From Coriobacteriales bacterium (GTDB lineage Bacteria; Actinomycetota; Coriobacteriia; Coriobacteriales; UBA8131): a stretch of DNA of 48,042 nucleotides. Position 1 is the first letter of the stretch. Each line of letters begins with the position of its first letter. Positions 7,778 to 15,832 of this stretch are shown here, piece by piece. Below the pieces are notes generated by a model. The model saw nothing but the letters and a program-made list of their open reading frames with translations, had not been told where the DNA came from and made no database searches. Where the stretch lies: the NCBI GenBank assembly GCA_031263025.1, contig JAISGO010000036.1:1-48042 (forward strand). Reading direction: 5' to 3'. Made by a program: the position numbers and the translations under genes.

Positions 7778-10729
7778 ATGGCTAAACTTACCGATTTTGT
7801 GGAGACCCTGATCAGTGAAGTGGGAGTGGCTCCGGGCGGCTCCTTGGCCGAGCAGAAAGTCGCAGAGCTGTGTGAGGACGCCCTACAGAGTAGCGGCCTG
7901 CCCACCCAAGCCCAAGAATTCACGGCTTGCCTGCGCGATGATTTCAGCCCCTTGCTCCTGTTCTTGCTCTCCACCTTGGCCTGTGTGCTGGCTTTTTTCG
8001 GTATCCTGCCGAGTCCTATCCTTTTCATCCTGGCCTTGCTCGCGGTCTTGCTCCTGGTCTTGGGCTATTTCAACATCGATCCTTTGACCCATGTCTCGGC
8101 CAATGCGGCCAGTCAGAACGTGATTGCCCGTTATGTGCCCGAAGGAGTCTCTCCGAGCAGCCGAGTGGTTTTGGTAGCGCAGATGGATTCGACCCGCGCC
8201 AAGGCTTTCGCAAAAGTCGGCAGCTCCAAGGCTTTCCGCCAGCTGCGTCTAGCCGCCTGTGTGGCGGTAGTGCTCGCTTTCGTGCTTACTTTTCTCAATA
8301 TCCTGCCCCTCGGCGGGCCTTTCGCGATGGCGGTGAGCTTGCTATGCCTGCTTGACGGTCTTTTCCTGCTCTTTAATCTTATTGTCACCCTGAAAGATGC
8401 TTTTACTGGCTATGCGCCCGGGGCTGCCTATAATTATTCCTCCCTCGCCGCCTTGACTGGAGTGGCCGAGCGTTTGGCCGCAGGCGGCGGTTATGCCCGT
8501 ACACCGGCCGACCTTTCGGTCCCACTTGCGCCAGCGCCAGAAGAAAGTCCGGTGAGCGGGGCGCAGGCGGCGCCTGTCTCCGGCCATGACAAAATCCGCC
8601 CAGGACTTCCGCTCCAGCCAGAGATAGGTAGTACCCCCACCAGTACCCCCTACCGCAAAGATCGCTCCACCGATACGGCCGGGACTTCTCTTAGTGCTGT
8701 GCTGCCGAAGCCTCGTGAGCGCGCGGTTCGCAGTGCCCAAATCCCTCTAGCCAACTCCGCCGCGACTGCGCTCCCCGCCAGCGCAGGCGCCGTGGCCACT
8801 GTTTCGGACCAGTCCGCTGAGGTGACTGGTCAGCTGCCTCTCGGCCAGATCAGCGCGCGCGAACGGATTGCCTTTCTGCGTGAACGGGGTAAGGCCAAAC
8901 AAACCGACTCAGCCTCGATCTCAGAGCAAACCGCCGCCGAAGCCGAAGACGACCTGCCGATGGCTAAGCCCGCTCAGGAGCAGTTGCCGGACGGAGCCCA
9001 CATCAAAGTACGCCCGCCCATCTCCGAGCAGCTTCGCTTTACCGAGATGACCTTGGAAAAGGCCCGCCAAGAAGGCCTGGTGCAAGACCAGCCCACCAAG
9101 GTCACCCCCTCCTGGTTTGCCACTGGCCTTGCCAAAGCGAAACATAACGAAGAGCTCCATCCCGGGAGACCTGCCCCAGACCTCGATCAGATCCGTTCCC
9201 GTCTGGCCACTGCAGAGGCTTTTGTCGAGCCCACGCCGCCGGCTGCTGAGTCGGATACCGCGTCTGAGCCTGAGCCAGACTCGCGTCCCCTCAATCCGCT
9301 CCGTCCAGCATCTGAGCAGGGCCTTTTTGAGGCCCTGCCGCGCAGTGCCTCTGCGCTTTCCGACGCTGCCATGACACCGTCCTCCAACCCTGCCTTGAAG
9401 ATCGGCGCGCCGGCGTCGATTGCGGCGCCCTTGGGTGCTACCCAAGCAATCCCGGCGATTGATTTGAGCGGTCTTGCGGACACTGAGCTCGAAGCTTTGG
9501 GTGCGCCTGGGGCCCCCAAAGCTTCGGCGGGTTTAGACCAAGCCTCCGGAGCCAGCCTTACAGCCGCTACACGTGCCGACAATCCCATCTTGGACAATAG
9601 CCAGGCTATCGCGGCCGTGATGATGCAGGATGAAGCCTTGCCGCTTGACCAGGAGAACCCCCTCAACAACACCCAGAGCATCCCCACTATTCCTGATTTC
9701 GACAACCTCGCCCGGGCCGAGCGCGAAAGCGAGGGGCCTGCCACCTCCGAGACGCCAGCCGGTCAGGACACAGCAGCGACAGCGGGAGCTCCGGTGCCTG
9801 CTCTCGCTGCGAACACATCTTCCCTTAAGGCCGCCCCCCGCCCTGGCATGACCTCTGATGACCAGGATGAGGCATCCAATCAGACCGGGTCCTTTGCACC
9901 CCTGGCCGCTACGGGTATCATCAAGGCGGTCAGCCCCGATGATCTTGCCGCAGACCGCGGATCTGACCAAATTATGCCCGATATGATCATCGCCGACGCC
10001 GCTCCCGTCGAGGCGCGGGGCCATGATAGCGCGGGCGCCGCCGCCCATAGCGGGATGCTCAATATGCCTGAACAGCGTCATGGGCTGTTCGCCCGTTTCG
10101 GCCATAAGAAGCGGGAACAGGCCGCAGATCAGGCTGATCCCTGGGCGGATCTGGCTGACGTGCGTGAAGAGGGCAAACAGATCGGGTCCTGGGACAACTT
10201 CAATGACGAAGACGATAGTTGGCAGGGCGGCGCTTTCGGAGGTTCTGAACAGCAGAACCAGCAAGCCCTGCGCAGCGCCAGCCGCGCCCTCCTTGATAAG
10301 GAGGTATGGCTTGTGGCCCTTGGTTCAAGTAATAACCACCAAAGCGGTATGCGCAAGCTGATCGAGCAATTCCCCGAGGAGATGAAGCGCTCCAAGGTGG
10401 TTAACCTGGCTTCGTTGGGTGCTGGCGACTTAAGCGTAACCACGGTCGAGGGTTTCCCCCATGCCTATAGCACCGACAAGCGCCTCCAGCGCACCCTAAG
10501 CGCAGCGGGGGAAGCGAGCGACCAACGCATCGCCGCCTGTGCGCTTCAGACTGTCGAGACGCCGGCGACCGAGGCCCTGCGTCATAGTATTCGGGCCCTT
10601 AGCCTGATTGGCCTTGAAGACGGTTTCCCGGCGGGTTATGGTCGCAGCGATGACCTCCCGGTTCGCCTGGATGACGAACAGCTGGAGCGGGCCTGCGATC
10701 TTCTGGTCGAAGCTCTAAAGAGCCTGTAG
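7778..10729 (+). CDS. Large membrane protein: M28-peptidase-like fold without zinc ligands, split by a disordered insert
   Basis: 983 residues of unrecognised family. Four hydrophobic segments lie at about 58-76, 80-98, 156-176 and 181-204. Around them the pattern of an M28 aminopeptidase fold can be followed: SRVVLVAQMDSTRA (129-141) where M28 has an H-x-D, GAAYNYSSLAALTGVAERLA (215-234) where M28 has GADDNASG, and after a Pro/Ala/Ser/Glu-rich region (about 238-828) EVWLVALGSSNNHQSGM (842-858) where M28 has EE, then VVNLASLGAG and GRSDDLPVRLDDEQLERA near the C-terminus. The expected metal and catalytic residues are replaced, so it would be a pseudoenzyme. The assignment is by eye and tentative. 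It sits 9 nt after ybeY and 11 nt before the RCK genes. A 12-bp inverted repeat (9490-9526) lies inside the insert. Confidence 0.55.
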   Translation: MAKLTDFVETLISEVGVAPGGSLAEQKVAELCEDALQSSGLPTQAQEFTACLRDDFSPLLLFLLSTLACVLAFFGILPSPILFILALLAVLLLVLGYFNIDPLTHVSANAASQNVIARYVPEGVSPSSRVVLVAQMDSTRAKAFAKVGSSKAFRQLRLAACVAVVLAFVLTFLNILPLGGPFAMAVSLLCLLDGLFLLFNLIVTLKDAFTGYAPGAAYNYSSLAALTGVAERLAAGGGYARTPADLSVPLAPAPEESPVSGAQAAPVSGHDKIRPGLPLQPEIGSTPTSTPYRKDRSTDTAGTSLSAVLPKPRERAVRSAQIPLANSAATALPASAGAVATVSDQSAEVTGQLPLGQISARERIAFLRERGKAKQTDSASISEQTAAEAEDDLPMAKPAQEQLPDGAHIKVRPPISEQLRFTEMTLEKARQEGLVQDQPTKVTPSWFATGLAKAKHNEELHPGRPAPDLDQIRSRLATAEAFVEPTPPAAESDTASEPEPDSRPLNPLRPASEQGLFEALPRSASALSDAAMTPSSNPALKIGAPASIAAPLGATQAIPAIDLSGLADTELEALGAPGAPKASAGLDQASGASLTAATRADNPILDNSQAIAAVMMQDEALPLDQENPLNNTQSIPTIPDFDNLARAERESEGPATSETPAGQDTAATAGAPVPALAANTSSLKAAPRPGMTSDDQDEASNQTGSFAPLAATGIIKAVSPDDLAADRGSDQIMPDMIIADAAPVEARGHDSAGAAAHSGMLNMPEQRHGLFARFGHKKREQAADQADPWADLADVREEGKQIGSWDNFNDEDDSWQGGAFGGSEQQNQQALRSASRALLDKEVWLVALGSSNNHQSGMRKLIEQFPEEMKRSKVVNLASLGAGDLSVTTVEGFPHAYSTDKRLQRTLSAAGEASDQRIAACALQTVETPATEALRHSIRALSLIGLEDGFPAGYGRSDDLPVRLDDEQLERACDLLVEALKSL

Positions 10730-10740
10730 GAGGGGGCGTC

Positions 10741-11409
10741 ATGAATATCATCATCTGCGGCTGCGGACGAGTCGGTTCGCAGCTAGCCTTACGTTTTAAT
10801 GGCAGTGCGGACAGCGTGGTGGTGGTTGACCGCAGTCCAGCTTCTTTTCGTAACTTAGGCCAGGATTTCTCCGGCCGTACCGTGACCGGGGTGGCTTTCG
10901 ATGAGGATGTCTTGGCCGAGGCCGGTATTGATGAGGCCGATGTGGTGGCGGCGGTGACCGACTCGGATAATTCCAACCTGATGATTGCCGAGGTGGCCTC
11001 CAAGCTGCATACGGTTCCACATGTCCTGGTGCGCCTCTACAACCCTTCCCGGGCTGACGCCTATCTCCAGCTCGGCCTTGATTATGTTTGTGGCACTGAG
11101 CTTGTGGCCGACGCCATCTATGATAAGATCACCTCTGAGTATGGTGGCTTTGTGACTCGTTTCTATGATTACGAGGTGATGCGCTTTGCCCTTGACCTCA
11201 GCAGCATCGGGGCCGAAAGTGTCACTATCGATGCCCTTGAGCAGCCCCATCGGTTCAAGATCATCGCCTTTAGCCGCAAGGATTCAAGCGCCAATTCTAT
11301 CCCCGATGCCGATAGCATCCTCAAATCAGGGGACATCGTGTTGGCTTGCGTGCATCATAGTTTACTGCCTAAGATCAATAGGTTCATGTCATTCGGACAG
11401 GAGGGCTGA
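10741..11409 (+). CDS. TrkA-family potassium uptake regulatory protein (RCK_N + RCK_C)
   Basis: A 222-residue cytosolic regulator of Trk/Ktr potassium channels. MNIIICGCGRVGSQLA at the N-terminus is the Rossmann GxGxxG nucleotide-binding loop, VVVVDRSP ends strand 2 with the acidic ribose-binding residue, and about residues 145-218 form a TrkA_C-like domain (LKSGDIVLACVHH). It overlaps nothing and is followed after 5 nt by a second RCK gene. No TrkH/KtrB pore gene is adjacent, so its channel must be encoded elsewhere. Confidence 0.85.
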   Translation: MNIIICGCGRVGSQLALRFNGSADSVVVVDRSPASFRNLGQDFSGRTVTGVAFDEDVLAEAGIDEADVVAAVTDSDNSNLMIAEVASKLHTVPHVLVRLYNPSRADAYLQLGLDYVCGTELVADAIYDKITSEYGGFVTRFYDYEVMRFALDLSSIGAESVTIDALEQPHRFKIIAFSRKDSSANSIPDADSILKSGDIVLACVHHSLLPKINRFMSFGQEG

Positions 11410-11414
11410 GGCCG

Positions 11415-11828
11415 ATGTACATCGTGATCAACGGAGGCGGTAAGATCGGTGAGTTCCTCGCTGCGGAGTTGCTCGAACAAGGCAATGCGGTAGCAGTGAT
11501 TGAGAAGAATCCGAAGAAAGCCGAGCGCCTTTCGCTCCTACTCGAGAAAGCGGTGTTGGTCATTAACGGCGATGGCTGCGACTCGACGGTGCAGGCCGAG
11601 GCCGGTGTTGATAACGCTGATGTCTTCGTGGCGACCACCGGTGCTGATGATGTTAACTTAGTCTCCGCCGAGATCGCCACGATCATCCATTCAGCCAAAC
11701 GCTGCATTGCCCGGGTCAATAACCCCAAAAATGAGCGCATCTTCAACAAGATAGGGGTGAAGGCGGTTTCCTCGACCACGGTGATCGCCCGTATCATCGA
11801 AAACGACTTCGCCCATCAATCTGAGTAA
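11415..11828 (+). CDS. TrkA-N (RCK) domain protein, single domain
   Basis: 137 residues consisting of only the RCK N-terminal domain: MYIVINGGGKIGEFLAAELL (GxGxxG-type loop), VAVIEKNPKKAERLS with the acidic residue after strand 2, then GDGCDSTVQAEAGVDNADVF. It lacks the C-terminal TrkA_C domain of its neighbour, so the pair may assemble as hetero-oligomers around one channel, which is inference. The start ATG follows GGAGGGCTGAGGCCG. A cluster of hairpins follows the gene. Confidence 0.83.
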   Translation: MYIVINGGGKIGEFLAAELLEQGNAVAVIEKNPKKAERLSLLLEKAVLVINGDGCDSTVQAEAGVDNADVFVATTGADDVNLVSAEIATIIHSAKRCIARVNNPKNERIFNKIGVKAVSSTTVIARIIENDFAHQSE

Positions 11829-11868
11829 GCCCCAAGCTTATTTCAGTGGGCTACCCCAACTTTCCCAG

Positions 11869-11963
11869 ACGCAGGAAACCCCCTGCGTGTTCTTGTGGCG
11901 TTTTGGAAGAGGGCGAAAACGCAACAGCCTTTTTTAGGTGAGGGCCTGATTTTGGCCTTTTTT
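11869..11963 (+). terminator. Hairpin cluster ending the trkA pair
   Basis: Three hairpins in series: ACGCAGG/CCTGCGT (11869-11888), GCGTTTT/AAAACGC (11898-11922) and AGGGCC/GGCCTT (11941-11959) followed by a run of T to 11963. The last has the shape of a weak intrinsic terminator; TTTTTT also occurs at 11930-11935 after the second. Confidence 0.55.
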
Positions 11964-11986
11964 CGCGAGCAGACTCTTACTGATTG

Positions 11987-12034
11987 ACTACAATATCTAC
12001 ACAGAAAAAAGACGATACCACAAGATATTGTGGT
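11987..12034 (+). promoter_or_regulatory. Candidate tandem NrdR boxes upstream of nrdD
   Basis: Two similar A/T-rich boxes, ACTACAATATCTACAC (11987-12002) and ACCACAAGATATTGTGGT (12017-12034, an imperfect palindrome), lie about 30 bp apart, three helical turns. Paired boxes with this look and spacing are the known binding pattern of the ribonucleotide-reductase repressor NrdR. The second box ends just before the nrdD ribosome binding site. Confidence 0.65.
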
Positions 12035-12048
12035 TGAAAGGAAGCGAA

Positions 12049-14448
12049 ATGAAAGAAGTACAGGAAAACGCCAAGGTTCTTGTGGAGGCTCCGCTAGTCA
12101 TCAAGAAGCGTGACGGCGAGCTCCAAGAGTTCAACACCGCGAAGATCGCTGCGGCCATCGAGAAGGCTTTCGTGGCCGAGAACGCTGATCGCGCCAACAA
12201 CGATTATGCTGACCTTGCGGACCAGGTCGTGGCCAAGATTGCCGATGGTGCCATCGAGGGCACCCCGACCGTCGAAGCCGTCCAAGACTTGGTCGAGACT
12301 GTTTTGGTTGAAAACGGTTTCGTCCAGATCGCCCGGGCCTACATCAAGTATCGTGCTGCACGCAGCCGCGCCCGCGAGATGAACACCGCCCTTATGCATA
12401 AGATCGACGAAATCACCAACTCGGATGCCAAAGACTCCGATGTGATGCGCGAGAATGCCAATATCGACGCCAATACCGCCATGGGTACCATGCTCAAGTA
12501 TGGCTCCGAGACCGCCAAGCAGTACTATAAGACTGCTGTGATTCCGGCCAATATCGCCAAGGCCCACGATGACGGCGACATCCATATCCATGATATGGAC
12601 TTTTACACCTTAACCACCACCTGCACCCAAATCGACCTGCTCAAACTCTTCAAGGGCGGTTTTTCCACCGGTCACGGCGTGCTGCGCGAGCCCACTACCA
12701 TCACTTCCTATGCCGCTCTGGCCTGCATTGCCATCCAGTCTAACCAAAACGACCAACACGGCGGCCAGTCCATCTGCAACTTTGATTATTCGATGGCCGA
12801 GGGCGTGGCCAAAAGCTACGTGCGTGCCTACCGCAAAAACCTTGCCGCCGGCCTTGAGCTGATTGCAGACCTCAAAGACGCCGCTGACAAGGCTAAAGCC
12901 ATCGTGACCGACGCCACCAAGAAGGCCGGGGTGAGGCCCTCCCTGGAGATGGCTGACAAATACGTCAAGGCTGAGCACAAACTACTCACCGGCACTTACA
13001 AGCTGACCGCTGAGCAAGCCAAACGGGTTCAGCAGTTTGCAGCCAAGCAGGCCTGGGCTGACACCGACAAGACCACCCACCAGGCCATGGAAGCTTTCAT
13101 CCACAACCTCAACACCATGCATTCCCGCGCCGGCGCCCAGACCCCTTTCTCCTCCATTAACTACGGCATGGACACCACGCCGGAGGGCCGCATGGCCATG
13201 CGCAACGTGATGTTGGCCACCGAAGAGGGTCTTGGCAACGGTGAGACCCCAATCTTCCCGATTCAGATCTTCAAGGTCAAGGAGGGGGTTAACTACAATC
13301 CCTCTGACCCCAACTACGACCTCTTCAAGCAGGCCATGAAGGTCTCGGCTAAACGCCTCTTCCCCAACTTCTCTTTCATCGACTCGCCTTTCAACGCCCA
13401 GTACTACAAGGGCACGCCGGAGACTGAGATTGCCTACATGGGCTGCCGCACCCGCGTCATGGCTAATGTGGCTGACCCCGACAACGAGATCACCAATGGT
13501 CGCGGCAACCTTTCCTTTACATCCATCAACCTGCCGCGTCTTGGCATTCGGGCTAAACACGACATCAACCTCTTCTACGAGCTGCTTGACCAGAAGCTCG
13601 AGTTGGTGGCCGATCAGCTCTTGCAGCGTTTCGAGATCCAGTGCAAGAAGAAGGTCTACAACATGCCATTCTTGATGGGGCAGGGGGTCTGGCTCGGCTC
13701 GGAGAACCTGCGCTGGGATGATGAGGTGCGCAGCGTCCTCAAGGAAGGCACCCTCACGGTCGGCTTCATCGGCTTGGCCGAGACTTTGGTTGCCCTGATC
13801 GGCGAGCATCATGGCCAGAGCGTGCGCGCCCAGAACCTGGGCCTGGACATCATTGGTCATATGCGCAAGTTCTGCGACAAGAAAGCCGAGCAGACCAAGC
13901 TCAATTTCTCCCTGATCGCGACTCCGGCCGAGGGCCTGTCTGGGCGTTTCGTCCTGATCGACCGCAAGAAATACGGCAGTCTCCCCGGTATTACCGATCG
14001 TGACTATTACACCAACAGTTTCCATGTGCCGGTCTACTATGACATCAACGCTTTCAAGAAGATCGAGATCGAGGCCCCCTACCACGCCCTCACTAACGGC
14101 GGACACATCTCTTATATCGAGTTGGACGGCGACCCGACCAAGAACCTCGACGCTTTCGAGGCGGTGGTGCGCCACATGCACGACTGCGGCTTCGGCTACG
14201 GCGCCATCAACCACCCAGTCGACCGTGACCCGGTCTGCGGCTTCAACGGCATTATCGACGACGCCTGCCCGGCTTGCGGCCGTACCGAGGATGACGGGGA
14301 CATGGGCTTCGAGCGTATCCGCCGGATTACCGGTTATCTGGTCGGCACCCTCGGCCATTTCAATAATGGCAAGCGCGCCGAGGAACATGACCGGGTCAAG
14401 CACGGTGTGACCAAGCTTGACATCGCCTCTGAAGAGCCTAAAGCCTAA
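12049..14448 (+). CDS. nrdD: Anaerobic ribonucleoside-triphosphate reductase, class III
   Basis: Oxygen-sensitive glycyl-radical enzyme reducing ribonucleotides to deoxyribonucleotides. The 799 residues comprise an ATP-cone (IKKRDGELQEFNTAKIAAAI, about 14-110), the catalytic barrel, a C-terminal zinc site beginning CPACGR, and the glycyl-radical motif RRITGYLVG near the C-terminus. ATG at 12049 is preferred over an upstream in-frame TTG at 12028 because GAAAGGAAG precedes it and the TTG lies inside the NrdR box. The activase gene nrdG, usually adjacent, is not seen nearby. A perfect 30-bp palindromic terminator follows. Confidence 0.96.
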   Translation: MKEVQENAKVLVEAPLVIKKRDGELQEFNTAKIAAAIEKAFVAENADRANNDYADLADQVVAKIADGAIEGTPTVEAVQDLVETVLVENGFVQIARAYIKYRAARSRAREMNTALMHKIDEITNSDAKDSDVMRENANIDANTAMGTMLKYGSETAKQYYKTAVIPANIAKAHDDGDIHIHDMDFYTLTTTCTQIDLLKLFKGGFSTGHGVLREPTTITSYAALACIAIQSNQNDQHGGQSICNFDYSMAEGVAKSYVRAYRKNLAAGLELIADLKDAADKAKAIVTDATKKAGVRPSLEMADKYVKAEHKLLTGTYKLTAEQAKRVQQFAAKQAWADTDKTTHQAMEAFIHNLNTMHSRAGAQTPFSSINYGMDTTPEGRMAMRNVMLATEEGLGNGETPIFPIQIFKVKEGVNYNPSDPNYDLFKQAMKVSAKRLFPNFSFIDSPFNAQYYKGTPETEIAYMGCRTRVMANVADPDNEITNGRGNLSFTSINLPRLGIRAKHDINLFYELLDQKLELVADQLLQRFEIQCKKKVYNMPFLMGQGVWLGSENLRWDDEVRSVLKEGTLTVGFIGLAETLVALIGEHHGQSVRAQNLGLDIIGHMRKFCDKKAEQTKLNFSLIATPAEGLSGRFVLIDRKKYGSLPGITDRDYYTNSFHVPVYYDINAFKKIEIEAPYHALTNGGHISYIELDGDPTKNLDAFEAVVRHMHDCGFGYGAINHPVDRDPVCGFNGIIDDACPACGRTEDDGDMGFERIRRITGYLVGTLGHFNNGKRAEEHDRVKHGVTKLDIASEEPKA

Positions 14449-14487
14449 AACGACTGCCCAAACGCCCAAGTTCAGGCTGTGATGTCA

Positions 14488-14517
14488 AAGCCCCCAGGCT
14501 AATTAGCCTGGGGGCTT
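14488..14517 (+). terminator. Perfect 30-bp palindromic terminator after nrdD
   Basis: AAGCCCCCAGGCTAA is followed immediately by its exact reverse complement ending GGGGGCTT. As RNA it forms a GC-rich hairpin with a short AATT loop 40 nt after the nrdD stop. The T-tract is short (CTTGCGTCT). Confidence 0.7.
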
Positions 14518-14522
14518 GCGTC

Positions 14523-14666
14523 TATCAAAGGAATCTTTCATTTGAACATTCAGCCTTTTAAGGCACGGGCGATTGTCAAACGCCTGGCAACTTGAAAATC
14601 GCCTGTGCCTTAAAAGGCTCCTCTGGGCCATATGTTCAATGTATCAAATGAAACGGGCCATTGATA
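14523..14666. repeat. TATCAAAGG-family long nested palindrome
   Basis: A 144-bp nested palindrome. Ends TATCAAAGG (14523-14531) and CATTGATA (14659-14666); next TTTCATTTGA against TCAAATGAAA; then perfect 14-bp arms AGCCTTTTAAGGCA (14552-14565) and TGCCTTAAAAGGCT (14606-14619); then GCGATT/AATCGC (14569-14602). Its right end shares GTATCAAATGAAACG with the short palindrome at 5177-5216, and CCATTGATACATT with 34378-34390 next to tRNA-Thr(UGU). It fills the gap between nrdD and the small gene at 14705. Confidence 0.75.
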
Positions 14667-14704
14667 CATTGCGGCCCGGTGGCTTGTGCTATGCTAGGGA
14701 ACCC

Positions 14705-14989
14705 ATGGATGAAGCAAGTGCAAAGACAACTAAGGCGCATCCGCCAGATTATTATTCGGAGGACTTTGGCCTGCTCCAGCGCATGATCGATGCCCTCTAT
14801 CAAGATCGTCGTCTGGTCAGCCGCTTGGATATCTTGACCTACGGCGAGAGCTTCGATCTACCAGCCGATCTGCAGGAGCTTCTGACCTTGTTGCCGCCCC
14901 AGCGCTATAGCCGACAGAGATTAGCTGACCAGCTTAATTCCGCTATCTCTGGTCACGGCTGGGGCTTGGTCTACGGCACGGTCGAGTAG
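14705..14989 (+). CDS. Small protein of unknown function (94 residues)
   Basis: Begins MDEASAKTTKAHPPDYYSED and ends AISGHGWGLVYGTVE; acidic, no membrane segment. I do not recognise the family. The open frame extends upstream to 14573 through the palindrome, but the ATG at 14705 is chosen because it begins after the repeat and is preceded by AGGGAACCC and a TATGCT -10-like box (14690-14695) nine bases away. The composition looks coding and the C-terminal half (LTLLPPQRYSRQRLADQL) looks conserved-domain-like. It stands alone between nrdD and the peroxidase homologue. Confidence 0.65.
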   Translation: MDEASAKTTKAHPPDYYSEDFGLLQRMIDALYQDRRLVSRLDILTYGESFDLPADLQELLTLLPPQRYSRQRLADQLNSAISGHGWGLVYGTVE

Positions 14990-15124
14990 GCCTTTCCCGG
15001 TCTCCAAAACACAACCAAACTGGGGCGGCTATGCCAGGCCGCAGCTTAGGTCGGCAGCTCTTCTAGGCCCTTTTCTTGTCTACAATATCTTTCAAGGTGA
15101 AAAGGGTGAGAGGGGATGTTGACG

Positions 15125-15631
15125 ATGTCGATCTATGATTTTAAGGCGCAGGATAATGCCGGTGACGAGATCGCTTTGGATGATTTCGATAACCAAGTGC
15201 TTTTGGTGGTGAACTCCGCGCCGGATTCCCGCTACGGCGAAGAACGCGCCGCGCTAGACCGGCTTTACCAAAAATACCAAGCCCAAGGCTTTAGTATCCT
15301 CGACTTTCCCTGTCAGCAATGCCTAGGGCAAAGGGATGGTTCTGCAGACCAGCCCACTTCGATGACAGACGAGTTAAGTCGGCTCGACCAGGCCCTGTCC
15401 TATCCCCGTTTTGCTCCAGTGCAGGTAAACGGCCCGGACGCTGCGCCGCTTTTCAGGTGGTTGAAAGCGCACGACGGAACCCGTTCGGGCAATCTGCTCG
15501 GCCCTTACTGCAAATTCTTGGTTGACCAGAGAGGCGAAGTGGTCGCCCGCTACGATAGCCACCATGATCCAAGTGAGGTCGAGCAGGGGATTGCTGCTCT
15601 GCTTGATGGACCGGTGGGGTTGGGACGTTAA
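15125..15631 (+). CDS. Glutathione peroxidase-family protein with Ser at the peroxidatic position
   Basis: 168 residues of the thioredoxin-fold GPx family: SIYDFKAQDNAGDEIALDDF at the N-terminus and GFSILDFPCQQCLGQRDGS near residue 57 are diagnostic (family: GFTVLGFPCNQFG). In true GPx the catalytic Cys or Sec lies in NVASKCGFT; here the stretch is NSAPDSRYG with Ser35 aligned to it, and no in-frame TGA exists. Two Cys remain in FPCQQC. Either it uses those, or it is not a peroxidase. Start: ATG at 15125 rather than 15116, because GAGAGGGG (ending 15114) is correctly spaced only for the former. Confidence 0.8.
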   Translation: MSIYDFKAQDNAGDEIALDDFDNQVLLVVNSAPDSRYGEERAALDRLYQKYQAQGFSILDFPCQQCLGQRDGSADQPTSMTDELSRLDQALSYPRFAPVQVNGPDAAPLFRWLKAHDGTRSGNLLGPYCKFLVDQRGEVVARYDSHHDPSEVEQGIAALLDGPVGLGR

Positions 15632-15664
15632 TCTGCAGACAAGCTGCTAGAACGAAGCCTGGTG

Positions 15665-15724
15665 AAAGCAGGGCATCCGGGGCCGTTTTGCCAGATGGGC
15701 ACTAGAATCGTTGTGCCCTGCTTT
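15665..15724. repeat. Inverted repeat after the GPx-like gene
   Basis: Perfect 11-bp arms AAAGCAGGGCA (15665-15675) and TGCCCTGCTTT (15714-15724) around a 38-nt loop, about 35 nt after the GPx-like stop. It may act as a terminator stem, though no T-tract follows directly. Confidence 0.5.
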
Positions 15725-15796
15725 GCTCTGTTCCGTTTCGGCCGGTTGTTTAGCTAATCCATTTTTTCCTCCTTATCTTCCTCCTTATATCCTCAT

Positions 15797-15828
15797 TTGC
15801 ATTATGGTCTTATATAGATGTATAATGC
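15797..15828 (+). promoter_or_regulatory. gntR promoter overlapping an inverted-repeat operator candidate
   Basis: TTGCAT (15797-15802) and TATAAT (15821-15826) are spaced by 18 bp. A perfect inverted repeat GCATTAT (15799-15805) / ATAATGC (15822-15828) spans from the -35 to the -10. The expected +1 falls on the A of the ATG at 15833. The arrangement suggests autorepression by the GntR-type regulator encoded immediately downstream. Confidence 0.7.
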
Positions 15829-15832
15829 TTGC

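Noticed and set aside
9490..9526. 12-bp inverted repeat CGAAGCTTTGGG/CCCAAAGCTTCG
   Set aside because: It lies inside the low-complexity coding region of the M28-like protein, where repeated Gly/Pro/Ala codons make such matches more likely; no sign of regulation.
12982..14469. Long antisense open frame (495 residues) opposite nrdD
   Set aside because: The sense strand encodes a complete NrdD with all motifs; the antisense frame is a byproduct of high-GC codon usage, like those opposite tuf, the EF-G-like gene and atpD.
14573..14704. N-terminal extension of the small gene at 14705
   Set aside because: It would translate the right half of the nested palindrome; the ATG at 14705 starts after it.
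15200..15240. Selenocysteine codon in the peroxidase homologue
   Set aside because: The frame has no TGA at the expected position; the codon is TCC (Ser).
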